Below, piece after piece: positions 34,092-47,500 of a stretch of DNA of 64,000 nucleotides. Source of the DNA: Glossina fuscipes (Eukaryota > Arthropoda > Insecta > Diptera > Glossinidae); the NCBI RefSeq assembly GCF_014805625.2, contig NW_023998460.1, positions 1,248,093-1,312,092 on the forward strand, written 5' to 3'. How positions within the stretch are numbered: position 1 is the stretch's first letter; every line of letters starts with the position of its first letter. The translations under genes were made by a program, and so were the position numbers. The notes under the pieces were generated by a model, which saw only the letters and a program-made list of their open reading frames with translations, was not told the origin of the DNA and did no database searches.

Positions 34092-36526
34092 TACACGAAC
34101 GATTTCATACCAAATATTAAAATAGTTTAATTATTTACTTAAAAAAAGCTGTAAGCATAAATTTTTCGTCTTTACGCATTAAGTTAAGTACCTATCACAA
34201 GTGTTTTCTTTAATAATAACGCGTTATATTTTTAATGTAGGAATATGCGTTGTGTTAAGTCATTAAACGAATCTCAAGAAACGAATCTCAAAGAACGAAT
34301 CTCTGGACTGAATATGGGACATCGATATCTGATGGAAAATAAATGCACTTAATGCAGTAAAGCTTTAAACCTTTTTTTCAGGTCAAATGTATGGACGTGT
34401 GCATTGAACGTAAATCCGCTTGTATGACTCCTTGGTTAGCTGGCAATATGAGAATCTGATTTTTGAAATATATTTTTTTGAAAGTAAGAGGAGTTTCGTT
34501 CAAAATATCGGAAATGTACGTGTAGGAACATAAAAGCCCTTACCATTAAAACAATATTTTTTCAGGTATGTCTTTTTTATTAAATAAAAATGACAAAACG
34601 TATCGCTTAAAAAGTTTGGTCTTGTATAACCCCTCGATTAGTTTATAAGGCCTAAACTTGGAATGCGATTTTAGAAAGGGAAACGAAGCATTATATATAT
34701 ATACATATATATATATGTATGTAAGTGCATTTATAAATAAAGGACTATGGTTTTTGAGTATATTATCGCCCATAACGTTCTATAAATTGAACATTTAAAT
34801 TTAAATAATTGCACTCAACTTCTATATAAATTATTTCTCGTTTTTTTGTGTTATTGGATTTGTTTATACTTGATTGGATTTTTCTTGTTTCGATTTTGAA
34901 TTTCACATAGGCAGAAAAAGTTTTCTAGCCAAATTTCTTTTAACCTCAGAAAGATTTGAATTATCTAATTTTTCGCGAAGTAAGTTTATATCGCATCGAA
35001 CTCTAATTTTTTGTTGTTTATGAAAAAAATCGGCGAACAATGATAACATATTTTACAAGAAAATTACTTTTGCGATATTGGGACCACGTCAGCTAACGTT
35101 TTAGATCCCCTCCCCTGAGGAGTATACTTTTTTTGGAAGAAACAAAGTATAATTTCTTTATAGCAAAAAAAAGACATGAAGAATTTTATTAAGCGAAGTG
35201 ATGTAAAATACTTACTTTACGGCGTTACCGAATTATGAAGTTTTCATTCCTTTTCTAAGTACGTTTATTTAATTATCCTGTTAAAGCTTTTGCGTTTATT
35301 TAACAAATATTTGTGTCCATTACTTTGACAAGAAAAAATTATACTTTTCAGCTAATCGTATAATATCGGAAGTTCGTTTTCTAATGTTTTCTTTGCGCAC
35401 ATTCTCACTATCACCGACAAATCCAAAAGGATTTGGTATTGCATGTGCGGATGATTAGATGGTTGTTGTAAATGCATGTGTTGACGTGGATGTGACCCGT
35501 ACATGTTAAGCGCAGCTAGAGGATAGCCTCCTTTTGCGATTGGTGAAGCCATTTGTGGAATGCGTTTTAGTATAAGTCAGTACATTCAATAAATTTTTGT
35601 TTACCTTTGTATTTATTTGTAATGGATGTGAGAAATAATTTCATATAGTATAAAAAATAATCCGTGGTAGTAGCGTATTCTTAAAAAATTAAAAAAGTTA
35701 TGTTCACCCTAGGCTAAGGAATTTCAAATTTCGATAGTATGAATAAAACTTACACCACTTTCTTTATTAGAAAAACACATAGTTTTGGCTATAACGGAAA
35801 TGATTATAGATTGCAGATCTGTTTGACTATAATGAATTTTTTAAGTTGCGTACATTTCTTCTTCATAGCCAAAGTAAACGCTAGTTCACGTCTCTGTCCA
35901 CCAATACATTGGCCTTTTTTATTTATGGAAAGGGCCTTTTGGTGTTGTTCGATTCGAATAATAATAATATCTGTATCTTCGTACCCATGTATCTGCATGT
36001 TTACAGTCTCACCTCTCCATTTGAGTCTACTAAGGAAACGTTCGTCTGCTAAATTCTTTTGGAGCTCATATATTATGGATCGTTGCTAAAATGCGCAAAC
36101 CATGTGAGTTAATGTAATTAAAAATATACACTCATAACGACAGCAACATCATCATCGTCATCAAATACATTAATCATACTGTACATACATAACGTTTACA
36201 AACTCTTTTTATTAACAAATTTACAATTTGTCAAAGTATGTGTGCACATTTGTGACAAAAACGAAAGTGCCACAGGCTATCTTACACTATATGGCCGTTA
36301 TACACGCATTGTAAAAAATTAGTGACCGAAGAAGTGGATATAGGAATTATGGAAATTTATACGAGAGGTAATTAATAGGTTGCCTACAAGCACGTGTTAG
36401 TTGCAAGCTAACGCCAAAATTATCTTATGATAGCTTAATTTGGACAGATTACATATAACATAGTTTATGATGATTTTTTTATTTGAAGAAGGAACCAATT
36501 TTGAAGAAAACAAGGAGAAAACACTG
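34081..36526. other. no recognised gene; one possible exon
   Basis: AT-rich, with TA repeats near 34693-34722. On the minus strand at about 35352-35552 a 66-codon frame begins MASPIAKGGYPLAALNMYGS followed by HPRQHMHLQQPSNHPHMQ, a His/Gln/Pro-rich stretch that looks like part of a regulatory protein rather than random DNA. No splice partners were found and I cannot name it. Confidence 0.3.
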
Positions 36527-36640
36527 TACAGTAAAAGCTCCTTATTCGCGCTTCCTTCATTCGCGTTTTCACTATTCGCGGATTAAAAAAATTCCTATAT
36601 TCGCAGCTATAAATTTCTTTATTCGCGGATCTAATAAGTA
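36527..36640 (+). mobile_element. possible pogo/Tigger-like transposon terminus
   Basis: After a TA dinucleotide the sequence starts cagtaaaagctccttattcg and then contains five spaced 'attcgc(g)' motifs over ~100 bases. CAGT starts and repeated TTCGCG-type subterminal motifs next to a TA target are features of pogo/Tigger ends. I found no matching opposite terminus and no transposase, so this is tentative. Confidence 0.3.
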
Positions 36641-39600
36641 AGTACGTAATAATAAAAGGATTACAATAGGTATCTAAATAACATTCCGTATTCACGGTTT
36701 CTGTGTACTCGCTTGCTTTAAGACACCTCTTGAAGAAATCTCCGAAGCCCATCAAGCACTTTCAGAGGCCTATCTTATTGGTTTATTGGCAAAGGTTGCG
36801 CTAAAGCCTGCCCTAGAATCTTTTTTAAAGCCGTAAGTCTTTAACTTGAGACGTTTTTCATTAAATTTGGATTAGAAATCCACTAACTAGATGGAAGTTT
36901 TATTATGGTTGCGTAAAGATTCATGTACATAGTGAGGAAAAGAATTTGGAAATAAGTAAAATTTTGATGTTTAATTTGTTTTACATTTTTATTACATATA
37001 ATTGCTTCTAGTCTGTTGTAAAGGTTTACGTAATATAACAATAGAAGTTTGGCATAGTTGTGCGTTATCATAGCATAAAAAGTATACTCAAATTAGTTGT
37101 AAACAATGGAAATTCGAATTTAGTGACATTACGATAATCTATGCATATCAGCAATAATTCTATCAATTGCCCTATGCAATTTTTGCATGCATTCTGATAT
37201 TTTTACATACCTTCTGCAACTTTTGACTACAACACCAAATGTACTGGTATCGATCACTTTAAGCGCTAACTACCTCACGAGATGTCACTAGCTCCGAATG
37301 AATTAACTTGCCAGTCAAGTGGAAAACAAATCGATTTAAAATATCGGCAAATAACTAATTTAAAAATAGCATATATATATTTGTATGTACGTATATTTAT
37401 TATTTACGCATATATGCAAAAACTCGCTATACACATACATACCTTTCAGTTGCACCCTGAAAATATTATTTCAAAGAATCTAAATAAATCCATTGAAGCA
37501 AATATTTGGTTGCAAGAGTAATTATAAAACTAATGCTATGAAAATTCAACACGTACATGCGGATGATCAACTAAACAAATGGATACTTGAAGTGATATTT
37601 GGCAAATGAGTGAATTTTTTTCCAATTTTGAAAAACTGTTCAGCAAGCAAAAACCAACAGCAATCGATTTTCATAAACATCATTTTTCATGTAATTAATT
37701 CAGTTTTGTTCTGGAATATAAATGACTATACGAACAATGGGTCGAACACGAAGACACTGACACTAGAAGGCTGACTTTGATAAATTATTGACAAATTCGC
37801 AAAAAAGACGCTTTTTCATTGCAAGACTTGAAGAAAAAATATTAGATGGTTGATACTTTTTTCACTTGAAAATGGCGTTTATTGAGAAAAATCTATGTTA
37901 ATTAAAACATTTTCCATCACTTTCTGCAACTTTTCCATATTTTTCTGATACCATTTCGATACCGTGTCGAATGAACTGTATTGGCAGCCATCTAATAATC
38001 TATCCCTTTTCGCACACCTTCAACCGTGCCAGCCAAAAAATACTGCATCGATCTGAACAAGCGGACTTCAGAAGACGCTGTTGTAGCAAACATTATTCTA
38101 GCAACAGCTGTTTCCGGCATTCTGATTTGTTGCAAGGAGAGGAAGAGAGAAAAGAAGAGTTTGGTCAGATATTTGTAATTTTCTTGAATGACAGAAAAAA
38201 TTCACTGATATAATATTAAAATAAATATATATACTAAATGAAAAAAAGGAAAAATATACTGATATTAAACGACTCGAAGGAATTGAAGCATATTGCAATT
38301 TAATGCGTACTAAATAATTCCAGTAAATGTTTCGTACGTGTGGCTCTTTGCATTTTCCTTTATTATGAAGTATACATGTACATTTCATTCAAAAAAAAAA
38401 AGTCGTTATTTCAAAAAATTTCAAATGGAAAAATATTATAAACTATTTAGTAAGGTCAACAGTAAATTCAGTTTACGGAATTTTCTAAAAAGGATAAAGG
38501 GGTTTTTGTTCTTTTTTAATTTCACCTCGTCATGATCGTCAAATTAAAACATTTATACTTTTATTAGGCAAAGAAAAAACATAAAGCTTTTGTTAACTGT
38601 TCTTTGCATTTGGAAAATACTATGGGTCTGATATGTGTTGCACGTTGGCTGAATACAGGTCACCTTAATACGAATTAACAAGTTTTGATTTGGTTAAGGA
38701 ACATTTAGTTTCGAAGGGTTTTCGCAAGGAAATAATGCAATATGAATACGACGACTTATTTTCTACATCCGGTTTATGACAATTCATTCTTCATGTTTAT
38801 GGAAATATATTGGTGCGCGTTCACGGCTTTGAATATCTAAAAAAAAAAAAAGAACCATTTACAAGTCTACGATTTGTATGCAAATAACGAATCGCGTGTT
38901 TATGTACTAAATACTATGTTCAATTTACTGGAAAATTATAGGCTGGTTTGTTTAGAGGATTTCTTTTCCAGCGAATTAAAAGTACAAACCAACAACTGAC
39001 AATAAACGTAAAGAAAGAAAAAAAAACAATGTTATTAAGTTACAAAGTTATAAAAAGAAACAATCGAAGCATTGTACAAAATAAGCAAAGTCTAAAATCT
39101 ACACTCAGATTAATGTTAAAAACATTCAAGTGTGAACTAATACAACTATAACAGATATCTAATAAAAAGAAGAAAATTTGTTAAATAAGAAATAAAATTA
39201 TTGTTAATACTCAAACATTAAAATTAATGCATTGACATTATAAGAAAGTTTTTCAAAGCAAATTGAAGTATAATTTATTAGGAACTAAATAAAAATGAAA
39301 TAAAAAGAATTTTAATTATGAGACGAAGGCTGCTTAGGTGCCCACAGACCCGACTTCGGTTTCTCGCATAGACATCGTGGGCCGAAGGGGACTATAGGCA
39401 CGGCAGGGTGAAAAATTGTCTAAGGCTCACGGGAAGCCCCAACCTCCCTCATCCCCCCATTGTCCTCGAACTACCTAGTTCAGCTAAGACATGTAGAACA
39501 CTCTATAGTCTTCAATCCTCTCTGTGTGGCACTGAAGAGTGGCCTACAAAATAAGTATCATTTTTTTTTCAGATGGACAGGGGAGAACATATTGACACTG

Positions 39601-39929
39601 CGTTACACCATGTCTGGTGGATGCACTGGGTGCGGCAGAATTTCCTATTGCAGCTGCAACAGTGCATCCTTGAGAACTCTTGCAACAAGCGGGCAAAAAA
39701 TGGCATTTTCAGTCAATTCGTGTTCCCACTTTTAAATCATTGAAACCAACACCGAGAATTGCGATATGAGAAAGCAACACTACCATAAGCTTTTGAACGT
39801 ATTTGGTGGGCGTCGGCAGCAGATTTCCGTAAATAAAGAACAAAAGTGATGAAAGTCGAAAATGCAATAAATTAATGACATTAAACAGAGAACTGTTATT
39901 TTACCTAGAGAAATGAAGGATGCGAAGAT
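36641..39929. other. no recognisable gene
   Basis: AT-rich. Positions 39340-39480 and 39580-39700 are GC-richer islands without a recognisable product. The area may belong to the first intron of the fibrinogen-related gene, whose upstream exon was not found. Confidence 0.35.
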
Positions 39930-40272
39930 ATATTTAAATATAACTAGCAAAAAGACAAACCAACAAATTTACAGAGCTCCGGTAAGCCGTTAACAGAATT
40001 CTGTTGACGAAGTCTCGGAGGGATTTAAGGCAAATTACAGTTAAAATATAACTTTTCGAAATTTTTTTTTAAAAATATTATAAATTAATTGATATTTGAA
40101 AAGAAAAATTTTTACATTATGTCGTAAATGAGGCTGACAAAGCGTGGAAAAGTTGAAACTAGTACGGCGTAAAATCTCTTCTACAACTTCATTTAACAGA
40201 ATTCATTTAACGGTTCAGAAGGGCTCTGTACAAATTTTTTGGTTTGTGTCTTTGCCAGCTATATTTAAATAT
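39930..40272. mobile_element. MITE-like element with ~70-bp imperfect terminal inverted repeats
   Basis: The first ~70 bases (from atatttaaatata at 39930) match the reverse complement of the last ~70 (ending at 40272) at roughly four bases in five, including shared 'acaaacca', 'tacagagc' and 'ccgttaa' blocks. The core between is ~200 bp with no coding capacity. Size and structure fit a miniature inverted-repeat or foldback element. The palindromic atatttaaatat at both ends could be part of the repeat or a target site. It lies ~220 bp upstream of the coiled-coil exon of the fibrinogen-related gene. Confidence 0.65.
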
Positions 40273-40495
40273 TACTTTGCACCCTAAAACGAATGTCAAA
40301 ATCATTCAATTTAATCGCTACATGCAAAACGCTTTCGTTATCATTTTTATTTATGGAATTCGTTGACTGAAATTAAATCAAGTACCTAATATATATGATG
40401 AAAATTAAAAAATATATTATAAGTTATAAATAATACAAACTTATTATCGCTACTTTCATAACTTATCTGAGAATGTTTTCCCGATTTTTTCACAG

Positions 40496-41545
40496 AGAAC
40501 AGCAGCTTCTGAATATATTTGAGGTGATTATAAATACACTGGAAGGTAAGCTGAAACGTATTGATAACCTGGACAAATCTGTCGAACATATGATGCGCCG
40601 TATGGAAATGTTGGACAATCGCGTTTCCGACAACCTAATTAAAACCGATGCCGTTATATCAAAACTACGTTCTCTCGACACTAAGTTATCGAATGACATT
40701 GTTGAATCCCAGCAATTGGGGAATAGGGGTCTAAGTGACGCTAGCGGTCACGTCAATTCAGCTCGGTCATCACCTGTCCCTCCATCCGCAACATCGACAA
40801 CTAGCATACAGCTCGACAACCGGTTAGTACTGCTAGATCAAAAAGTCACCGATATCGATTCAAAATTAGAAATATTGAAAAATCAAATCGATAATAATTT
40901 CTTGCAAGTAGATGAAATAAATGCCGAGGCCAGTGAAAAGAAACAAATCACTATGAATGTTATTGAAATAACGAAAGCTATGAACGCTGAAGTCATGTCC
41001 CACGTTTCCAATGAACTGAATGAATTGCGTGACACTACCGGTAACATAGACAAGAAATTGCAATTTCATATTAATATAGTCTCGGAAAATGTTGGGCGTA
41101 TGTTGCGCATGGTAGGCGATATTCATGACGCTGTTGTTGATCATCATGAACAGTTGAACGCTTTAAATGTGACCACTACTGTACTGCCTTTAATTAAATC
41201 CAGCAAAATTGATGCTCTTGTAAAGCAAATTCGTCCCATGGTGTCAGTGTCGGAAAAAATGGACGAGGTGTGGGATGTAGTAGTGGGTACCAAGTCATCA
41301 GTAGATCATCTGTTACCGAAGTCAGATGCTTTACTTTCTCGCACACAAAGACAGGAGAGAGCTATTGGAGAAATACATCAAGACTTAAAGACAAAAACTA
41401 ATTTAATCATTAATAATTTGGATATCGTCGAACGGAGGTTAAAAAAACAAGAAGATGATGTACAATTGTTAGCGCAACGTCCAGTACCAGCTGAACTATT
41501 AATGGATCCTACGATTGACCGTTTGGTAGAATATGATCCCAATAG
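40496..41545 (+). CDS. coiled-coil exon of the fibrinogen-related gene
   Basis: A 1050-base exon between acceptor cacag/AGAACAG and donor CCCAATAG/gtttgt. It encodes regular hydrophobic heptads (for example [57 protein letters not shown]), broken by a short Ser/Pro-rich hinge ([16 protein letters not shown]). The split codon AG/A at the end is completed by the first base of the exon at 43863, which supports the join. Confidence 0.85.
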
Positions 41546-44500
41546 GTTTGTACATCAAAAAAAATTAAATTTCTAACCGCACACAAATTAACACAAACAT
41601 TTTCTTAAAATACCTGAAAAAACACATATCGGCAATGCTTTTTAAGGTCGGTAGAATATTATAATCGTTTTTACAACGGTTTTTCAAAGGTTAATTCGTC
41701 TTTTTTAATTTTTTGTTCCGAAACTCATAACAGAGTTTTAATATTTGCTTGTTTTCTCCACTCTCTTAACAGTGCAATTCTTAATCATATTTCAAAAGCA
41801 TACATAAGTTCATATATATGTAAAATTTAAATATTTTTCGAATACCAATTCAAGTAACTAATTATAAATGCTGTGCATACATTGGTCCTTAGCAATCACG
41901 TCTGTCCTTTGAATGATTTGTCTGAAAATCAAATATATAATTTCTTGAATAAGTTCCAAGAGATATTGTCGACACAAATTTTTGCAAATTTTTGTTGCAT
42001 ATAATGCAAGTGCTTTAAATTGAACGAGAACTGAAGCTTGTACCGATAACAAGATGTTTACCAAGTCGTACTTAATTTATTACAATTTATTTACTTCTTT
42101 TAAATTATTGATCACGGTTGGATCTTCATTATCAAACAAGGCTCTCAACTTACGAAGGTTTTTAACTGCTGACGCAGTTATAATCAGTCGGCACAAATAA
42201 GAATAACTAGCATCATATGTAGATTTGTTGGTGGAAATTTCAGTTTTAATTCCTTCTAAACTGAATTTTAATTCCTTCTTAACTGAGTTTTAATTCCTTC
42301 TAAACTGATCCCTAAATAATGTTGTTTATGAAGTACAACATAATGTCGTCTGTAAAGAAAGGGTTTGATTTATTTTCGAACTCAACCACAAAGCATTATT
42401 TCTATACATTATACAAATTTCTGTAAATTATACAGCTGTTTTGCAGAAGATTTTCCCTAGAATTTTTTCATATCTTTACAAAAGAATATTTCGTTATGAG
42501 CTGCAATAAAATATGCATGAAATTGAATATAATCTCAAAATTTGGTGGTACTTAGACATTCCCAAACATATTGCTAAAATCGAAAAATGAAGGGAATATT
42601 TATTTTAAAAGTACCCGCGGGTTGAATTTTGCTTAGTTAATAGATAGGTACATTTGTTACTAAGAGGTTTCATGCTCGTTGTTATAACTACTTCGGCATG
42701 TTAAATAAGCTTGATTTTTGCGTTCGGTGCAATTATGCGTAAACAAACAAACGAACAAGTCGGTATTCGTGGATTAAAACCTCAGTGAGGAAGAGTTTAC
42801 TTTGGTTTACAGTGTTCAGTAGACGAAGACGTAACACTTACCGATTGGGTACACATCCACTACGTGTGATCACTTCCGTATAACTTTCACCGCATTCACT
42901 TCTTCTTTCTGGCCATCACATAATATGAGACACCCCTATGTGATTGATCATCTAAAAAAAAACCTCTACTAATGCATCTCAACTGCTTTTACAGACTAGA
43001 AATATTAGCCATCCCGTTGAATATTGAGATACTGAAAACTAAAATCTCATATATTTGTACATCCTTCCTTTCTTTCCTACTTGGGATATTTGGAATCAAT
43101 TAGTAATGTTCTCATTATTAAAACCAATGATCCCTTAACTTCGCAGCTTCCTTTTTTTAATACGAAAAATAGCTCAAGTGACTGTCAGACAGAGGTGAAG
43201 AAAGAGAGAGACCAAAGTAAACTTGATATTTGGAACCGCGAACGCTGACTTAGCACTCGCGGACATGATCATGCGAATATGATCGCTAAGTCGTGCTATA
43301 TGAGTGACAAGCATGAGAACTAAGCAATTTACACTTTCATCACTTTTAATTAGATGTGAATATAAATTTTCGTTAGGCATTCTTTGCCCATCAATGTCAA
43401 AAATGAATGAACCTAAACCTTATTGATATTATACTTGTCGACTACATTCAAGATGCTTACAGGGGCATCATGAAATATAGTTATTACATGGTAAACGATG
43501 ACAGAGTTTTTGGAACAAACTATCAATCAAAATCCTACGAACCGTTATGTGCAATCGTGAATACTTGGTGTGATATATAGAAATGAGGAGAAGATCAATA
43601 AAGTTGAGCATCTTTGAAACAATTAATCAGTTTTTAAAAAAAGATTCGCTTTCATTGCAATAGTAGTTTTTTATTGCATAATAAGTACCACGACGAGGAA
43701 GAAAAAATTTGCCTAGCGTATACAAAAAATATCTCCCCCTTATAAAAAATTGCCGAAAAACACCTCTTTTCCTGCTATTTAGCCTCAAATCCTTCTACGA
43801 ACAAACAATAAAACAAGCAACTATTACAAAAACTACTTTTCCTTATTCATATATCAATCTAGATACTCCGTTATTGATGACTACACAGAAACGAGTAGAA
43901 CAAGCACTTTAACCACAGCTCAGACTACACCCTCAACTGCTTCGTTAGCAGCAACACCTACACCCTCTTCTTCTTCTATTTTTGCTTCTTTTATTCCATC
44001 CACACTAACAGTGAACACAACTCCAACAACCATTGTGTTGGCAACTTATTCTTCATCCACATCACTATCTTCCTCTTCCTCCTCTTCTTCGTCCGCCTTT
44101 AATGGTACAAACAACAATATCACAACTCCCTATATCCATAATCAAAAACATTCGACTACAGCTGCCGGTATTGATACTAATCAAAATACTTCATCTACTG
44201 CTACTATCGCCACAACAAACAATAGCATTTCATCCCCCTCCTCCTCTTCTTCCACTTCGCAAACTGCCACGATGACTTCATCATCACCGGTCAATTCGGT
44301 ATCGCAATCATCGTCATCTACCAGTCCTACCAAACCAATTTCACGCAAAGGTGGCGTAATCTTTCCCAGTGTGAAGAATAAACCATCAGTAGTGAACACG
44401 ACTTTCTCGACGGATATCATCACACTAAAAGATATAAAGGTAGGTGAACAGTTGCGCCTATGTTTATTTTCAATTTATAAGGTTGCGCCTAAGTTCATTT

Positions 44501-47500
44501 TCAATTTATAAGGTTGCGCCTAAGTTTATTTTCAATATGTAAACGCAGCCATTTGGTTGCGCAATGCCATAATCAGCTGTTTTCCCAAGAAAAAATAGTA
44601 AATTATTTAAAATGGTAAAAAAATGTAATTTGAAGAACGTTTTCAGATTTATTGATTAAAACAAGCAGACAAACGGCGAAATTATTAACATGATGGCGAT
44701 CTCAAGAAATTAACCTTCGCACTACATCTAAATAAACTTTGTTTGCGCAAGTTGAAGCGGAACGAGAATATAGTTTTAGTCGCCGTCTATGTTGACGATA
44801 ATGTAATTGCTTGCAAGCACAAGCAAAAAAGGAATTTGAAGCAAGAATTTATGTTGAAGCATTTTGAAATGGAAAAAAACAAGTATGGGCGATGGCTGCA
44901 TAAAAAACAGAAGCACAATAATAGCGTTGAAGTACCTTTGCCACTCAGCCCAATTGAAGTGGACGCAAATGAACAGCAGGACATAATAGCATTTCTACTT
45001 ACTTGATCCCTCCAAAACCGCATCCCTTCATTGATATTTTGGATGCCTTGTATCCTTCTGAATGATCGGAAAGAAGATGCCGCTTGGGAGGTGTAAATGT
45101 ACGTTTTTACCTGTATGTATGGCCCACCATATATATGGAAACTGAATACGTATTTGATAACGATAATGATGAATGAAAGCTTAATTGACTTGAAATATGG
45201 TCTTCCTCTCATATTCGCAATCGAAAATAAAGCGATTAAAAGAATACGATTGACCGAATTTACTATTTGCTTTGAAAACAATATTTTCATACAAAATGAA
45301 TTTTATCGTCAAGCATTTTAACCAATGGTTTCTTAGCCTGAACCACCTTTAAGTTCCGTCAACTGGTCTGCTAGCAATAATGAAAAATAGGGCGGTACAT
45401 TGGTTACCGATAGTACCAGCAAAATACTCGGCATCAAGAAACACAATAGCAACAGACCTTGTTATTTGTGTTCCCCTTGGTGTTGTAAATTTAAATTACT
45501 AGAGTAAAGTCATCAGGCAGAAGGTTGTTGCTCCAGTTTGTTTTGCGCAATTTCTTTGTCTATATAGCAATTTCTTTCTGATTGTCGGCGAAGATATATC
45601 TTGTTTTCGTTATTTTACGAATATAGCCCGTTAAGTGTAAGTTTAGTTTGGGATTTTTTAAAAAAAGTTGAAATTAATAGAAGCACTGTCGTTGAGTCGT
45701 CTTAACAACAAAAAAAGCCATATTCTTGTGCAAACTGTCCTGCCGCCTTTTTTTCACAGCTTACCCTCGTATCGTTACTCCATAGGCAGCATTTTGTTAT
45801 CTCTTGTAAAAAAAAGAAAGAAAACTAAGAAAGCATTTGAAATATTGCTCAACGTTTATAAAATGATTCGATTTTTTTCACTATTAAGTAAACGCAGAAA
45901 TTACTTGGCAGAACAGCCATTCTCAAAAATAATTCAATTAACTACGGCAGAGGGCGTGGAGTGTAGAAAAACCCATATGATTTCTGGATAATACCAACCT
46001 TCAAAGAATAGGAGTGAAAATTTCACGTCATTTCGACAGCTACAAGTTACAAATATTTACTTACCTTTGTAATTTCCAGAACAATGCAAAAATGTGAAAT
46101 TCGATTGTTTATCAAACGTTGTTTTTTTGCTGAGGAACAAGCAAGAGCACTATAATGGGCCACAGCCTGCCGTTGAATAACGTGCCCCACTTCGCGAAGT
46201 ACAAGTATATAAGTATTTGTATAACGACCGTCCAAAATAAGGCGTTATGTGTGAAGTGATCGAAAAAGTTGTCCGATTCGAATCATTTTCAATAGGCTTC
46301 GTTCTTGAAACAAAACAAGTCAGTGTACCAAATCTCATAAAAGCATCTCAAAAATTGCAACCTGTAGTTAGAAACAATGCGGACAGACGGATAGTCCAGC
46401 TTAAATCGATTTAGAAAGTGATCCCGAATATATAATAACAATACATCTAAGAATAAGCGTATAAAAATTTGCCGCCAACTGAAAATAAGCGTCTATGATT
46501 CTCAATAATTCCAAACATGTGAGAATAAGCGTCCATATTTGTTTACAATTTTTAATAATTGTTCAAGTATTTGTATAAAAATTGCCTACATCTGAGAATA
46601 AGCGTATAAAAATTTGCCGCCAACTGAAAGTAAGCGTCTATGATTCTCAATAGATTCTCAATTTTTTAAAACTCCCAAACATCTGAGAATAAGCATCCAC
46701 ATTTGTTTACAATTCTCAATACTTGAACATGCCTTTGTTGTTACTTATCTTCCGAAACATCAATATAGCTTTATCAGATCAATAAGAATTGCTACTACTA
46801 AATTTTTTTTGTTTTAGTTCGAGATGACAGCATAAATAGTTTTAATGCTTGCAACACCTAAAAGAACGGAAGTGTCAGTTCAGTCCACAAACCAATTGTC
46901 ATAACTATGGAGCTATTTAACTTCATTTAAATCAATTATATTATCATTAGATGATTTAGTTTCATTCTATTATTATCACATAAATACCGTTACATATTTA
47001 TGGTCACTCGAATTATATGATTTAAAAAGCTACATTATTTAATTTCATTTCACATATTATCAGTTTGCTAATTTCTTTTATTTTTGTATTCAAACAAAAG
47101 TTCTACAGGAAGAATTAAGATATAAAAACAATCGTTTGACAATTGAACTTATAAAGTAGGCAAATTTTATTAGAAACACGTCCAAAAAAGAATTTTTTTA
47201 AAAAAATTAAAGCACAATCTTATGGAAATTAGGATTATTGTCAACTGTGTCAATTTTATTGGTATCTTTTAATAAAAATGATATCATCAAACGGCCTGAA
47301 CTGGTGTCGATCTGCTGTTCTCGTTATCGCGCTAGGTCCATAGCAACTTTCAAGTGTGGGTTAAAGGTTCTCGTCATCGAGCACCTCTTAGCAAGTGAGG
47401 AATCAATGGTGCTTGATAGCGTATGAGCGTTTCCTCGATATGGAACGTAAAATGGCGCATTCTAGATCGGGAGTAAGAACCTCGACGAGCTTCATGTTCA

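Noticed and set aside
37995..38175. Plus-strand 55-codon frame with a hydrophobic stretch (NIILATAVSGILICC)
   Set aside because: Closed by stops on both sides, no start codon, no splice partner or family; treated as chance.
40473..40495. Translation start of the fibrinogen-related gene at the Met of 40473
   Set aside because: The Met lies before a strong 3' splice site, there is no signal peptide, and the phase implies an upstream exon.
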